From Paramicrobacterium agarici (lineage in GTDB: Bacteria > Actinomycetota > Actinomycetes > Actinomycetales > Microbacteriaceae), in the NCBI RefSeq assembly GCF_002563955.1, contig NZ_PDJE01000001.1, positions 2,666,001 to 2,730,000 on the forward strand: a DNA stretch of 64,000 nt. The letters are read 5' to 3'. The notes below the pieces were generated by a model, which worked only from the letters and a program-made list of their open reading frames with translations, did not search any database and had not been told where the DNA came from. Each line of letters starts with the position of its first letter. The stretch's first letter is position 1. Shown here piece by piece: positions 55,332 through 64,000 of this stretch. The translations under genes were made by a program, and so were the position numbers.

Positions 55332-55868
55332 TCACGCGCCCTCGGGAGGATGCCGCAGAAGCTCTATTCGCTCGGTGAGATAGGCGTCAATCGGCATCGC
55401 CGCGTCGTCCCCGACGTGCGCAGACCATCGCACCCGAATGACGCCCTCGCGAAGGAACACCGGGCCGGCAGCATCCGTCAGTCCTTCTTCGGTCACGTCG
55501 ATCGGCGTCGCTGTGATGTTGATCGTCGTTCCTGTCGCGAAGCCACCGCGTAGCGCGGCGCCGCGATACTCTCGGCGAATCTCCATGGACGTGGCCTGAT
55601 GCTGCGGCCATCCCGGTTCGACGGCTCGCGTCGTCTCACCGGCGGCGTAGAGCCCAGCGCCGGTATCGATGAGAAGCACTCCGAGCCGCCACACGCGGGC
55701 GGTCTCGACGAGTCGTGAGTCACGGCGGAACACGAGGGCGACCCTGCGCGGGGGCACATAATCGGCGAGCGGCTCTGTGGGAACCTGGGCGTCCGACAGT
55801 TCTCGGGCAATGTCTGTCAGCTGGTTCCGCAGCGAAGCCACCGCGCTGACAGCATCCGCTTCACCCAT
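55332..55868 (-). CDS. Conserved-looking protein of unknown function
   Basis: 178 residues, soluble. An N-terminal helix (VASLRNQLTDIARELSDAQV) precedes a beta-rich region with VALVFRRDSRLVETARVWRL, and a C-terminal RVRWSAHVGDDAAMPIDAYL. No motif was recognised. TATCGT lies six bases before the ATG, so its message is probably leaderless. It ends 12 bp before the GNAT gene, so readthrough into that run is possible. Confidence 0.68.
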   Translation of the reverse strand: MGEADAVSAVASLRNQLTDIARELSDAQVPTEPLADYVPPRRVALVFRRDSRLVETARVWRLGVLLIDTGAGLYAAGETTRAVEPGWPQHQATSMEIRREYRGAALRGGFATGTTINITATPIDVTEEGLTDAAGPVFLREGVIRVRWSAHVGDDAAMPIDAYLTERIELLRHPPEGA

Positions 55869-55874
55869 GCACCA

Positions 55875-55880
55875 ACGATA
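55875..55880 (-). promoter_or_regulatory. Candidate -10 box, leaderless transcript
   Basis: TATCGT on the minus strand, six bases before the ATG at 55868. Confidence 0.42.
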
Positions 55881-55901
55881 TCGGTGCCCGTGTGCGAGAA
55901 A

Positions 55902-56492
55902 TCAGTCCCCGTCGCGCATGTCGAGCGACGTCAGAAACGAATCGATGCGACTCATCGCGAGCTCGGCGGCCTCGTCGTCGTAGTCGCTGTGACTGCGTTC
56001 AAGAAAGAGATGGCCGTCACCGGGATACAGAAACAGACTCACTTTCTCGTGCGCGGCGTCGAGAGCCTTCGCCGCCGCTTCGTCGTCACCCACGAAGAAC
56101 GGGTCGGACTCCATCGCGTGGATGTGCACCGGAACGTTGTCTGGCCACGGCCCGAAGGCGTCGGGATCGACGCAGCCGTACACGAGAACTCCGCCGCGCG
56201 CTCCAGGTCGAGTCTGCACGAGGTTCTGCGCGAAAGCGCTGCCCATCGAGAACCCGATGTACACGATATCTTCGGGAAGGCTCTGCACCTCGGCCCGGGC
56301 ACGGGCCAGAAGCTCGTCGGAACCGACGGATTGAGCGAAAGCGATTCCGTCGTCGATCGAGTCGAACGTGCGGCCGTCGAAGAGGTCGGGCACATGAATG
56401 ACGTGCCCCGAGTTTCTGAGAGTCTCGGCGATCGACTCGATCGCGTCTGTACGGCCGAGCACGTGGTGGAACATCACAACTTCGGTCATCAC
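55902..56492 (-). CDS. Dienelactone hydrolase-family alpha/beta hydrolase
   Basis: 196 residues. The nucleophile elbow is IGFSMGS, which puts Ser where dienelactone hydrolases carry Cys. A late Asp-bearing MESDPFF and His in PGDGHLFLE complete a plausible triad. GGAGAAG precedes the ATG. Small actinobacterial members of this family are uncharacterised; the reaction is not assignable. Confidence 0.83.
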   Translation of the reverse strand: MMTEVVMFHHVLGRTDAIESIAETLRNSGHVIHVPDLFDGRTFDSIDDGIAFAQSVGSDELLARARAEVQSLPEDIVYIGFSMGSAFAQNLVQTRPGARGGVLVYGCVDPDAFGPWPDNVPVHIHAMESDPFFVGDDEAAAKALDAAHEKVSLFLYPGDGHLFLERSHSDYDDEAAELAMSRIDSFLTSLDMRDGD

Positions 56493-56665
56493 CGCTTCTC
56501 CTTCACGTTGTCGGTGTCAGCTCCGCCGCCGTCGCTCTTGGCGCGCTGAACCCTCTTCACGCTATGGCACTGGGCCGACAGTGTCGAGACGTGCAGGGTC
56601 GAGCTGTGCAGTGTCGGCTGTGCAGTGTCGAGATGCGCGACATGCATGGGTGACGTCCGGCGACG
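56493..56665. other. Gap with short imperfect repeats
   Basis: 173 bp between the thiF-like stop and the hydrolase start. GCAGTGTCG or GCAGGGTCG recurs four times at about 56580-56632, an imperfect tandem array with variable spacing. No gene, promoter pair or terminator was recognised. Confidence 0.5.
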
Positions 56666-59010
<2,345 letters not shown>

Positions 59011-59014
<4 letters not shown>

Positions 59015-60138
59015 ACTCGTTCTTCCTTTCGCGTGGCTGGAGCAAATCGATCCGAGGCGACAATGCTCAGAGTCTCGGCATCCCCGGCCTCGCCCGCCGC
59101 GAGGTCAGCCGTCAGCCGGGCTCCGAGAGGCGCGAGCAGGATGCCGTGCCGGAAGTACCCCGTCGAGACGACGCATCCGTCGTCGACGCGTCCGATCAGC
59201 GGCAGGTCGTCGGGCGATCCCGGCCGCGCGCGAGCGGTGACGTCGGTGATCTCACACTCGAGTACGCCAGGCACGACCTGCTCGATGTCGCGCAGCAGCT
59301 GGTGCACTCCCCCGGCGCTGATTCCGGCGAGTTCGTCTTCTCGCGTCGTTGCTCCGAGCACGAGGCTCCCGTCGGTTCGCGGCACAAGGTAGACGGCGCG
59401 TCCTCGAACAAGAGCGCGAATGGTGCGCGTCACGAGCGGCTGAAGTCGCTGCGGGGCGCTGAGGCGCACGACATCGCCCCACACGCGGCGCACGGGCACG
59501 TCAGGCATCCCCTCGATGGAGCCGGTGTCAGCGCCCGCGCAGATGACCACCTGGTCCGCCTGAATGTTCTGCCCGTTGTCGAGCGCGACCCCTCTGGTGC
59601 GACGTCCGTCCGAGACGAGCGCCACGGCATGGCGACGCACGATGGAGCCGCTCATGAGCGCGATGAGAGCCGCTGTCACTCGGCGAGGGTCTATCGAATG
59701 ATCGCCACCGATGCGCACGGCAGCGGACACTCCGGGGCCAAGCGCCGGCTCGAGTGTGCGCGCGCTCGTGCCGCTGATGAGTTCAACGGTCTCACCGAGC
59801 GAGCGCTGCAGCGCACTGAGCTCACGCAGGCTCGCCATGTCAGCGACATCGGCGGCGCACACGAGCGTCTCCGTCTGCGTGTACCCGAGATCGTGACCGG
59901 ATGCCGCCGCGAGACGTTCCGCGAACACGGGGTACTGGTCGGCCGACGCCCGCATCAGCGGGTGCAGCGGTGATTGTCCCCAGACCACCTCCGAGGCCGG
60001 GGCGAGCATTCCGGCCGCCGCGTAGCTTGCGCCCTCCCCCGGGCGTGGATCGACGATCGTGACCGCCCAGCCGCGGTCCGCGAGTGTCCACGCGGTCGCG
60101 AGACCGATGATTCCCGCGCCGACGACGACAGCATGCAT
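59011..60138 (-). CDS. thiO: Glycine oxidase ThiO
   Basis: 375 residues. FAD motif [20 protein letters not shown] at the N-terminus, then [13 protein letters not shown] and a C-terminal [13 protein letters not shown] typical of ThiO/DadA oxidases. It oxidises glycine to dehydroglycine for ThiG. The ATG at 60138 follows the riboswitch, whose last conserved segment (GGAGGGAG) doubles as the ribosome site. Confidence 0.92.
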
Positions 60139-60146
60139 GTGCGTTT

Positions 60147-60224
60147 CTCCCTCCGGCGGCATGATCCGCATCAGGTCTGGCGGTCGGCACGTGGCCCTCT
60201 CAGCCTCAACGAGGCTCCCGCGAA
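60147..60224 (-). promoter_or_regulatory. TPP (THI-element) riboswitch before thiO-thiS-thiG-thiF
   Basis: Minus strand, 5' to 3': GGGAGCC, then CTGAGAGG (60203-60196), ACCTGATGCGGATCATGCC (60176-60158) and GCCGGAGGGAG ending near 60147. These are the THI-box core motifs in order. The final GGAGGGAG is also the thiO ribosome site, nine bases before the ATG, so TPP binding should hide it: translational control is the likely mechanism. Confidence 0.92.
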
Positions 60225-60231
60225 CTTCCTC

Positions 60232-60238
60232 TACTCTA
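60232..60238. promoter_or_regulatory. Shared, overlapping -10 boxes for thiE and the TPP riboswitch
   Basis: Plus strand TACTCT (60232-60237) lies six bases before the thiE ATG. Minus strand TAGAGT (60238-60233) lies about eight bases before the riboswitch 5' end. Both reads come from the same seven base pairs, so the two polymerases would compete. Confidence 0.5.
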
Positions 60239-60243
60239 GGCAC

Positions 60244-60927
60244 ATGCCCACGAATCTGCGACCCGTGACCCTGCACGACGACGCGGTCCGAGCTGCACGG
60301 CAGCGTGCTCTCGAGAAGGCGCGGCTGTACGTGTGCACCGACGCTCGTCGCGATCGCGGCGATCTCGCCCGGTTTCTCGACTCCGCCTACGCCAACGGGG
60401 TCGACGTCATTCAGCTGCGCGACAAATCACTTGAGGCGCGCGATGAGATCGAAGCACTCGAGGTGCTCTCGGCGGCTGCCAGACGGCATGGAAAGCTCTT
60501 CGCCGTCAATGATCGAGCCGACGTTGCAGCTCTCGTCGGCGCCGACGTCTTTCACGTGGGGCAGGGTGATCTCTCGAGCGAGCAAGCCCGTGCGCTACTC
60601 GGGCCCGATGTGATTCTCGGCCGTTCAACCCACTCCGTCGGGCAGGCTGAGGCGGCAGACGACGACGCCGACATTGACTACTTCTGCGTCGGCCCGGTCT
60701 GGGAAACCCCCACAAAGCCGGGCAGGGATGCTGTCGGCCTCGATCCCGTGCGGCGAGCTGCCGAGTCCGCCCAGAAGCCGTGGTTCGCTATCGGAGGCAT
60801 CACCGGCGGCGCGCGCCTTGACCGCGTCGTCGGAGCTGGAGCGCAGCGCATTGTCGTCGTTCGCGCCGTCACCGACGCCGACAATGTCGGCCGGGCAGCC
60901 CGGGCGCTTCGCGACCGGCTGGAGTAA
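60244..60927 (+). CDS. thiE: Thiamine-phosphate synthase
   Basis: 227 residues. [16 protein letters not shown] (pyrophosphate/HMP site), [29 protein letters not shown] and [10 protein letters not shown] follow the ThiE pattern. It joins HMP-PP with thiazole phosphate to make thiamine phosphate. The ATG at 60244 was chosen because TACTCT lies six bases upstream; longer in-frame starts run through the riboswitch. It diverges from the riboswitch-controlled operon and is not itself under the aptamer. Confidence 0.92.
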   Translation: MPTNLRPVTLHDDAVRAARQRALEKARLYVCTDARRDRGDLARFLDSAYANGVDVIQLRDKSLEARDEIEALEVLSAAARRHGKLFAVNDRADVAALVGADVFHVGQGDLSSEQARALLGPDVILGRSTHSVGQAEAADDDADIDYFCVGPVWETPTKPGRDAVGLDPVRRAAESAQKPWFAIGGITGGARLDRVVGAGAQRIVVVRAVTDADNVGRAARALRDRLE

Positions 60928-60946
60928 CAGCTCCGCGGTGCCCCGA

Positions 60947-61486
60947 TCAGACCGGCGTGAGCGGATAGTGCGGCTCGGGCGGCAGCGTCACGGTGATCTC
61001 GTCGCCGGAACGAACGACTCCTCCGCGAGAGACGATGCCCATGACGCCCGACAACCGCACGGTCTCGCCGTCGTCGTTCGTGAACAGCACTTTCTTGAGC
61101 AGCCCCGGCTGAAAGTCATTGATCTGAAAGCACGGATTGCGCAATCCGGTCACGGTGATCACCGCGTCGGCGATCATCAGCCGAGTTCCGACCGGAAGCG
61201 CGAGCACGTCGACACCGCTCGTGGTGATGTTCTCGCCGAGGTCACCGGGCACGACGCTGTATCCGTCGCGCGCGAGCTGTTCGAAGAGTTCGCGATGCAT
61301 CAGATGCACTTGACGCATGTTCGGCGTCGACGCGTTCTTCTTCACTCGCGAAAGGTGCTGCACTGTCGTGCCAGAGTGCGCATCGCCTGCCACGCCGATT
61401 CCCTCGACGAGCGTGATCTCGCCGACCGTCGGCTTGCTGAATGAGTGTGTCTCGCTCTGGTGAACTCCGACGACCGATGCCTTCAC
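60947..61486 (-). CDS. MOSC-domain protein
   Basis: 179 residues. The conserved Cys119 in LRNPCFQIN and the surrounding GDLGENITTSGVDV define the MOSC beta-barrel domain, shared with the Moco sulfurase C-terminus and YiiM-like molybdoenzymes. Substrate unknown; N-hydroxylated-base reduction or Moco handling are the usual options. GTG start with GGAGG about ten bases upstream. It converges on thiE. Confidence 0.88.
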   Translation of the reverse strand: MKASVVGVHQSETHSFSKPTVGEITLVEGIGVAGDAHSGTTVQHLSRVKKNASTPNMRQVHLMHRELFEQLARDGYSVVPGDLGENITTSGVDVLALPVGTRLMIADAVITVTGLRNPCFQINDFQPGLLKKVLFTNDDGETVRLSGVMGIVSRGGVVRSGDEITVTLPPEPHYPLTPV

Positions 61487-61532
61487 GATGTCCGCCTCCT
61501 ACGCTCTTCTATCGCACGCCACGCGGCCTGCG

Positions 61533-61559
61533 CCGTGGAGCGCCGAGGCGCGTCCACGG
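61533..61559 (-). terminator. Hairpin after the BCCT gene
   Basis: Outer stem of seven base pairs (61533-61539 with 61553-61559) and an inner GCGC/GCGC stem, with one bulge and a 4-nt loop; GC-rich, no T run. It lies between the BCCT stop and the MOSC start on the same strand. Confidence 0.6.
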
Positions 61560-61569
61560 GCGCGGGCAG

Positions 61570-63435
61570 TCATTGCTCTCGCGCGTCGCTGCCAGGCTGT
61601 TCGTCGTCGCGCTTCGCGGCCGCGGCATCGTCGTGCCCTCTGCTGTCGTCGATCTTCGCGGCCTCCCGGCGCGCTGCTTCGTCGAGGTCCGCTTCGATCT
61701 CCTCGGCCTCTGAGGTCGTGAGCTCGAACGCCCCCTCGTGCTTTTCGACGGCGCTCGAGACGCTCTCGACGAGAACGTGTCGCGCAAGCTGTCCACGCAG
61801 CACAAGCGGGTCTTTCGAGAGGTCTCTCCACAGGGCGATGCACAGCAGAAGCATGACGATCACGAACGGCACGGCGGACACGATCGTAATGTTCTTCAGG
61901 CCGTTGAGCGCTTCGGCGGGATTATCTCCGCCGGCGAGCAGCATGACGGCCGCGACTGCACCGGTCGCGACGCCCCAGAACAGCGTGAGCTTCTTCGTCG
62001 GCTCCTCAGCTCCGTTCTCTGACAGTCCTGCCATGACGATTGAGGCCGAGTCAGCTCCCGTGACGAAGAAGATCGCGACGAGGATGACCGCGATCACCAT
62101 CAGCACGACAGTGATCCAGTCGGGAACAGGCATCTGGCCGAGGAAGTCGAACAGAACAGTGTCGAAGTCGATGTTCGGCGCGCCGTCGACGATCTGCGCG
62201 AGCATCTGAGATTTGTCATTCGCGGCTTCAGCACGTTCCTGCAGCCCGATTGCTCCGCCGCCGAAGATCGCGAACCAGATGATCGAGATCGCCGAAGGCA
62301 CGAGCAGAACACCCGTGACGAACTGGCGCACGGTGCGACCGCGGGAGATGCGCGCGATGAAGAGCCCCACGAAGGGCGTCCATGACACCCACCAAGCCCA
62401 GTAGAAGATCGTCCACGTCGACATCCACTCGGCGACGGCAGGCGCATCGCTGGCCGGCGTCCGCGACGCCATCTGCGGAAGATCGCCGATGAACGCGCCG
62501 ATCGTGTCGGGAATGACGTTGAGAATGAACAGCGTCGGGCCGCCGATGAAGACGATGACCGCGAGCAGAATCGCGAGCACCATGTTGATGTTCGACAGCC
62601 ACTGAATGCCGCGCTCGATGCCCGAAACGGCAGAAGCGACGAACAGCGCCGTGAGCACGGCGATGATGATCACGAGCAGGCCCGTGCCCACGTTCTGCAT
62701 GATGCCGGTCGATTCGAGGCCGCCGCCGATCTGGAGCGCTCCGAGACCGAGGGAGCACGCGGAACCGAAGAGAGTAGCGATGATGGCGAGGATGTTGATG
62801 ACCCTGCCGCCCCAGCCATTCACGACCTTGTGGCCGAACAACGAGGTGAACATCGACGAGAACAGCTGGCTGCGGCCGAGCCGGTATGTTCCGTAGGCCA
62901 TGCCGAGGCCGACGATCGCGTACATTCCCCATGGATAGAGCGTCCAGTGGAACATTGTCGTGCCCATGGCGGTGCTGACTGCCTGCGGAATCTGCCCGTC
63001 GACGGTTCCGGGAGGCGGCGACATGTAGAAGAATAGCGGTTCGCCCACGCCATAGAAGATGAGCCCGATGCCCATTCCCGTGGCGAACATCATGGCGATC
63101 CATGACGAGGTCTTGAATTGCGGCCCCTCGCCGTCTTTACCGAGCGGAATGGCGCCGAAACGGCTCGCGGCCACCACGATCACGAAGACGGTGAACACCG
63201 TCGCCGCGATCACGAACAGCCAGCCGAAGTTCTTCATCGTGCCGTTGAGGGCCGCATCGGCCACGGTGCCGAGGCCTGCGGGTGTGACGAAACCCCAGAC
63301 GACGAAGGCAACCGCGAGAACGGCGGCAACGCTGAATACGATCCAGTCCGTGCCGTGCTTTTTCTCGTGCTTGCGCCGCTTGGCGCTCTTCTTCAGCTGC
63401 CGGATCAGGTCTTCGGTGGAATCGAGGGTGCTCAT
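61570..63435 (-). CDS. BCCT-family betaine/carnitine/choline transporter
   Basis: 621 residues with about 12 membrane segments. The conserved tryptophan-rich segment reads FYWAWWVSWTPFVGLFIARI, and TM3 has MMFATGMGIGLIFYGVGEPL. Both long charged tails are present (KKSAKRRKHEKKH at the N-terminus, an acidic C-terminus after ELTTSEAEEIEADLDEAARR), as in osmosensing BetP-like carriers. The Gly-rich GMGIG matches sodium-coupled members. It would import a compatible solute such as glycine betaine. Confidence 0.92.
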   Translation of the reverse strand: MSTLDSTEDLIRQLKKSAKRRKHEKKHGTDWIVFSVAAVLAVAFVVWGFVTPAGLGTVADAALNGTMKNFGWLFVIAATVFTVFVIVVAASRFGAIPLGKDGEGPQFKTSSWIAMMFATGMGIGLIFYGVGEPLFFYMSPPPGTVDGQIPQAVSTAMGTTMFHWTLYPWGMYAIVGLGMAYGTYRLGRSQLFSSMFTSLFGHKVVNGWGGRVINILAIIATLFGSACSLGLGALQIGGGLESTGIMQNVGTGLLVIIIAVLTALFVASAVSGIERGIQWLSNINMVLAILLAVIVFIGGPTLFILNVIPDTIGAFIGDLPQMASRTPASDAPAVAEWMSTWTIFYWAWWVSWTPFVGLFIARISRGRTVRQFVTGVLLVPSAISIIWFAIFGGGAIGLQERAEAANDKSQMLAQIVDGAPNIDFDTVLFDFLGQMPVPDWITVVLMVIAVILVAIFFVTGADSASIVMAGLSENGAEEPTKKLTLFWGVATGAVAAVMLLAGGDNPAEALNGLKNITIVSAVPFVIVMLLLCIALWRDLSKDPLVLRGQLARHVLVESVSSAVEKHEGAFELTTSEAEEIEADLDEAARREAAKIDDSRGHDDAAAAKRDDEQPGSDAREQ

Positions 63436-63617
63436 GTTCGTCCGCCGGGCCGGGAACGGACCGCGGCTCCTCGTCCTTCCGTGATGTCACAGTGACTGCT
63501 TTGGACAGTTGACCACACTATCGCCACTGGCAGCCGTGCGTGGAATCGGGAGGCGTACTCGGCGAAATCGGTGGCGAGATGCAGGATGCTGGGCTCACGC
63601 ACCCGAGTCCCGGATGG

Positions 63618-64000
63618 TCAGAACGTGGCGCCGTGCGACCGAGCACGATAACGCAGGTCGGCAATCGCGACGATGAGCGCGGCGATCACGACAACGCCGA
63701 TGAGCGCGAAGCCGATGGCCATGGCGACTGGCCATTCCGTAAAGGCAAGTGAGGCGAAGACCGCCGCGGTGATCACCGCGATGCCCACCGAGGTTCCGAT
63801 CCTCTGACCGGTCTGCATGATGGCCCCGGAGCTTCCGGCATAGTTCAACGGCACGTCGGCGAGTGTCAGCGTTTGGTTAGGGCTGATCACGACGCCTTGA
63901 GCCGTTCCGATGAACGACAGCGACAGCAGCATCCACCACTCGCTTGCGGCCCCGATCTGGTTCAAGAGCACCACGGCGACCGTCGATGCCAGGCCGAGCA
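63618..64000 (-). CDS. MFS exporter (DHA2/EmrB-QacA type), C-terminal part (partial)
   Basis: The frame is open from the window end (64000) to the stop at 63618, giving about 127 residues: the last three to four membrane segments of an MFS protein. GTAQGVVISPNQTLTLADVP followed by GSSGAIMQTGQRIGTSVG is typical of the 14-helix DHA2 drug-efflux family, between TM10 and TM12. The gene starts beyond the window on the minus strand. Confidence 0.82.
   Translation of the reverse strand, partial: LGLASTVAVVLLNQIGAASEWWMLLSLSFIGTAQGVVISPNQTLTLADVPLNYAGSSGAIMQTGQRIGTSVGIAVITAAVFASLAFTEWPVAMAIGFALIGVVVIAALIVAIADLRYRARSHGATF

Overview
The window is high-GC DNA with densely packed genes, GTG and TTG starts, many 4-base start/stop overlaps and candidate leaderless promoters. 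Family content points to the Actinobacteria, most probably the Microbacteriaceae: the O-methyltransferase/DUF3117/TatB/Mrp neighbourhood, a DUF222-HNH (13E12-type) protein, a 7Fe ferredoxin beside dapC, and an actinobacterial Trp attenuator. It looks chromosomal. I saw no rRNA, tRNA, CRISPR array, insertion sequence or prophage.

Layout. 1-3.4 kb: the end of Mrp, a methyltransferase, an MFS exporter, TatB, an O-methyltransferase and the 56-residue DUF3117 protein. 3.4-12.4 kb: a polytopic membrane protein, dapE and dapD diverging from a shared 75-bp region, a penicillin-acylase family hydrolase, citrate synthase, dapC and ferredoxin. dapD, dapC and dapE carry out successive steps of the succinylase branch of lysine/diaminopimelate synthesis. 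12.4-16.3 kb: a small membrane protein, AzlCD, a lipoprotein and BipA/TypA. 16.8-30.6 kb: two peptide-type ABC importers facing each other around a small membrane protein. Each has two permeases and a double ATPase fused in one chain; the second has two binding proteins. 30.6-34.3 kb: a CPBP-family membrane protein, a DUF485/ActP acetate-type symporter pair, a 49-bp perfect palindrome and a VapBC toxin-antitoxin pair. 34.3-38.9 kb: gcvT-gcvH-gcvP behind a tandem glycine riboswitch. 39-42.6 kb: the DUF222-HNH protein, a 36-bp tandem repeat, and a TetR/aldo-keto reductase pair with twin palindromic operators.

42.6-48.2 kb: an NrtR-like regulator with a degenerate Nudix box precedes nadA-nadB-nadC and a cysteine desulfurase, which probably builds the NadA Fe-S cluster. 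48.2-50.4 kb: an 80-residue unknown protein, then a TetR gene divergent from a flavin monooxygenase with twin operators between them. 50.4-53.8 kb: a complete Trp attenuator (12-residue leader with tandem Trp codons) before a fused TrpE-TrpG-type synthase that is broken by one in-frame TAG, then two unknown proteins. 53.9-56.5 kb: small housekeeping-type genes (VOC, Nudix, GNAT, unknown, dienelactone hydrolase). 56.6-60.9 kb: thiO-thiS-thiG-thiF/rhodanese under a TPP riboswitch, divergent from thiE. 60.9-64 kb: a MOSC protein, a BCCT transporter and the end of an MFS exporter.

Regulation is unusually legible here: two riboswitches, one attenuator, three twin-operator regions, and thirteen starts with a TANNNT box exactly 6-7 nt upstream, as expected for leaderless mRNAs. 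The most notable items are the amber-interrupted anthranilate synthase behind an intact attenuator, and an octamer (GGATGCTG) found about 49 times on the two strands where two or three would be expected.
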